64,000 nucleotides of DNA from Burkholderia sp. Ax-1719 (GTDB lineage: Bacteria; Pseudomonadota; Gammaproteobacteria; Burkholderiales; Burkholderiaceae), in contig NZ_VWWJ01000016.1 in the NCBI RefSeq assembly GCF_011753055.1, positions 62,001 to 126,000 of the forward strand, given 5' to 3'. The notes beneath the pieces were generated by a model that worked only from the letters and a program-made list of their open reading frames with translations, had not been told where the DNA came from and did no database searches. Both the position numbers and the translations under genes were made by a program. Positions 63,296-64,000 of this stretch are shown here, piece by piece. Positions within the stretch are counted from its first letter, which is position 1. Every line of letters starts with the position of its first letter.

Positions 63296-64000
63296 AACAT
63301 GCATTAGCCGGGGAAAAGATCGAAAAATGCGGTGTTCTGGCACCTGGTGTAGTAGTAATCTGGATGCAGAGTGACGCTGCTATTTGACTAGCCAGGGTTT
63401 CCACGTGTGAGAGCCAAACGTCGTGGTTTTAAGCGCAAGCAAGCTATGCAACGGCTTCGTCATCAACTGCGACCTCCAGCCGGAAGTGCGACCCTTTCGA
63501 CGCATCTCTCGATGGAAATTGGGACCAAAGTCTCGCAGACAATCCAGCCTCATCCTCCGGAGCAGCCTTGCTCACACATTCAGCCACCTAGCAAGTTCGA
63601 TCAGGTGCTTGCATCTAACAAGGCTGCGCCACTAACGCGTGATTCCGGACAAACATTAGATCGCTACCGAATATAAATTCGGAATCCATATCAATAACGG
63701 GAGGGTAGCTTCGAGAGTTGATGCCCAAACATCACACGCGTTATCGGGGTGCCCTAGCTGGCGCTGCTGGTCGCGCTATCTTTTTAGCAAGATGGTCCAA
63801 GCTACGAGCCAGCGGAATTGTGGTCGCTAGATTCTCAGCAGCTCTGGATAGAACGTGGCGCGCGCCCTCAAAATTGCTTGAGGACCCATTTCCGCTTAAG
63901 TTCGCGGCAAAGCGGCCTTGCGCAGTTCGATGACAGTACGCTTGCCGCGCGTAACTGTGGCATCAGCAACGTCTTGACTGGAGGTCGTGATCTTCAGACT
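63296..64000. other. No supported gene at the right edge
   Basis: About 700 bp. Plus-strand frames at 63407-63676 and 63718-63933 lack ribosome sites and family features. On the minus strand a 34-codon frame enters from the edge and stops at 63896; it is too short to call. Confidence 0.4.

Noticed and set aside
63896..64000. Minus-strand frame entering from the right edge (34 codons to a TAA)
   Set aside because: Too short, with no domain or start visible. Such a run without stops is expected by chance at this base composition.

Overview
The window looks like an accessory, catabolism-rich segment of a betaproteobacterial genome, most likely Burkholderiaceae (Paraburkholderia/Caballeronia-like, perhaps a second chromosome or megaplasmid). 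This is inferred from GC-rich coding, a Burkholderia-type set of LysR, GntR, IclR and AraC regulators, an OprB-type porin, TRAP transport and a fused pyruvate carboxylase. I saw no tRNA, rRNA, CRISPR array, intact transposase or integrase.

Layout. 0.9-12.2 kb (minus strand): pyruvate carboxylase, two PCC/DUF296 proteins, an AEC transporter, D-lactate dehydrogenase, a 61-aa protein, a gamma carbonic anhydrase, an acyl-CoA ligase and a thiolase. 13.6-15.9 kb: an L-threonate-type dehydrogenase and an MFS carrier. 16.5-23.9 kb: a truncated LysR gene, a TRAP transporter with an SDR and a phytanoyl-CoA-type dioxygenase, and two paralogous GntR regulators around a 90-aa ORF. 24.5-28.7 kb: a decayed LVIVD-repeat gene, a 79-aa ORF and a tannase-family lipoprotein. 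28.7-34.4 kb: an IclR regulator between two gene relics (ltnD-like, pyc-like), then an aldehyde dehydrogenase, a two-subunit ThDP decarboxylase and a LysR regulator. 35.2-40.4 kb (plus strand): SDR, NTF2-like protein, polysaccharide deacetylase-like protein, porin and SMP-30 lactonase. 40.6-46.3 kb: TetR regulator, EthD-like protein, MFS exporter, an amber-interrupted ORF and a quinone-oxidoreductase-like protein. 47-48 kb: a secreted tyrosine phosphatase-like lipoprotein. 48.5-52.4 kb: a SIR2 / HerA ATPase / PD-(D/E)xK nuclease trio that resembles an anti-phage system. 52.5-63.3 kb (minus strand): an AraC regulator and a complete mycofactocin cluster (mftA-F) with two mycofactocin-type SDRs, two amidohydrolases and a NifU-like protein.

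How the parts connect. Two sets of repeated promoter motifs tie distant genes together. A palindrome GGTCCAT-N3-ATGGACC, paired about 100 bp away with a weaker copy preceded by GGGTTAAC, occurs upstream of the thiolase operon, the MFS-dehydrogenase operon and the iclR gene; IclR is the obvious candidate regulator. A 35-bp array of TGGCA/TGCCA half-sites (spacers 5, 3, 5) occurs upstream of the mycofactocin operon, of the mycofactocin-coupled SDR and between the EthD and MFS genes, and its core occurs upstream of the TetR gene. That suggests the TetR protein, encoded 13-22 kb away, controls mycofactocin synthesis and an export/oxidation module together.

The most promising candidates for something new are the three-gene SIR2-HerA-nuclease locus, the mycofactocin cluster with its NifU-like and amidohydrolase partners under a shared operator, and the IclR two-box regulon with decayed duplicates of its neighbours' genes beside it. 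All calls come from reading the sequence; no database search was run.
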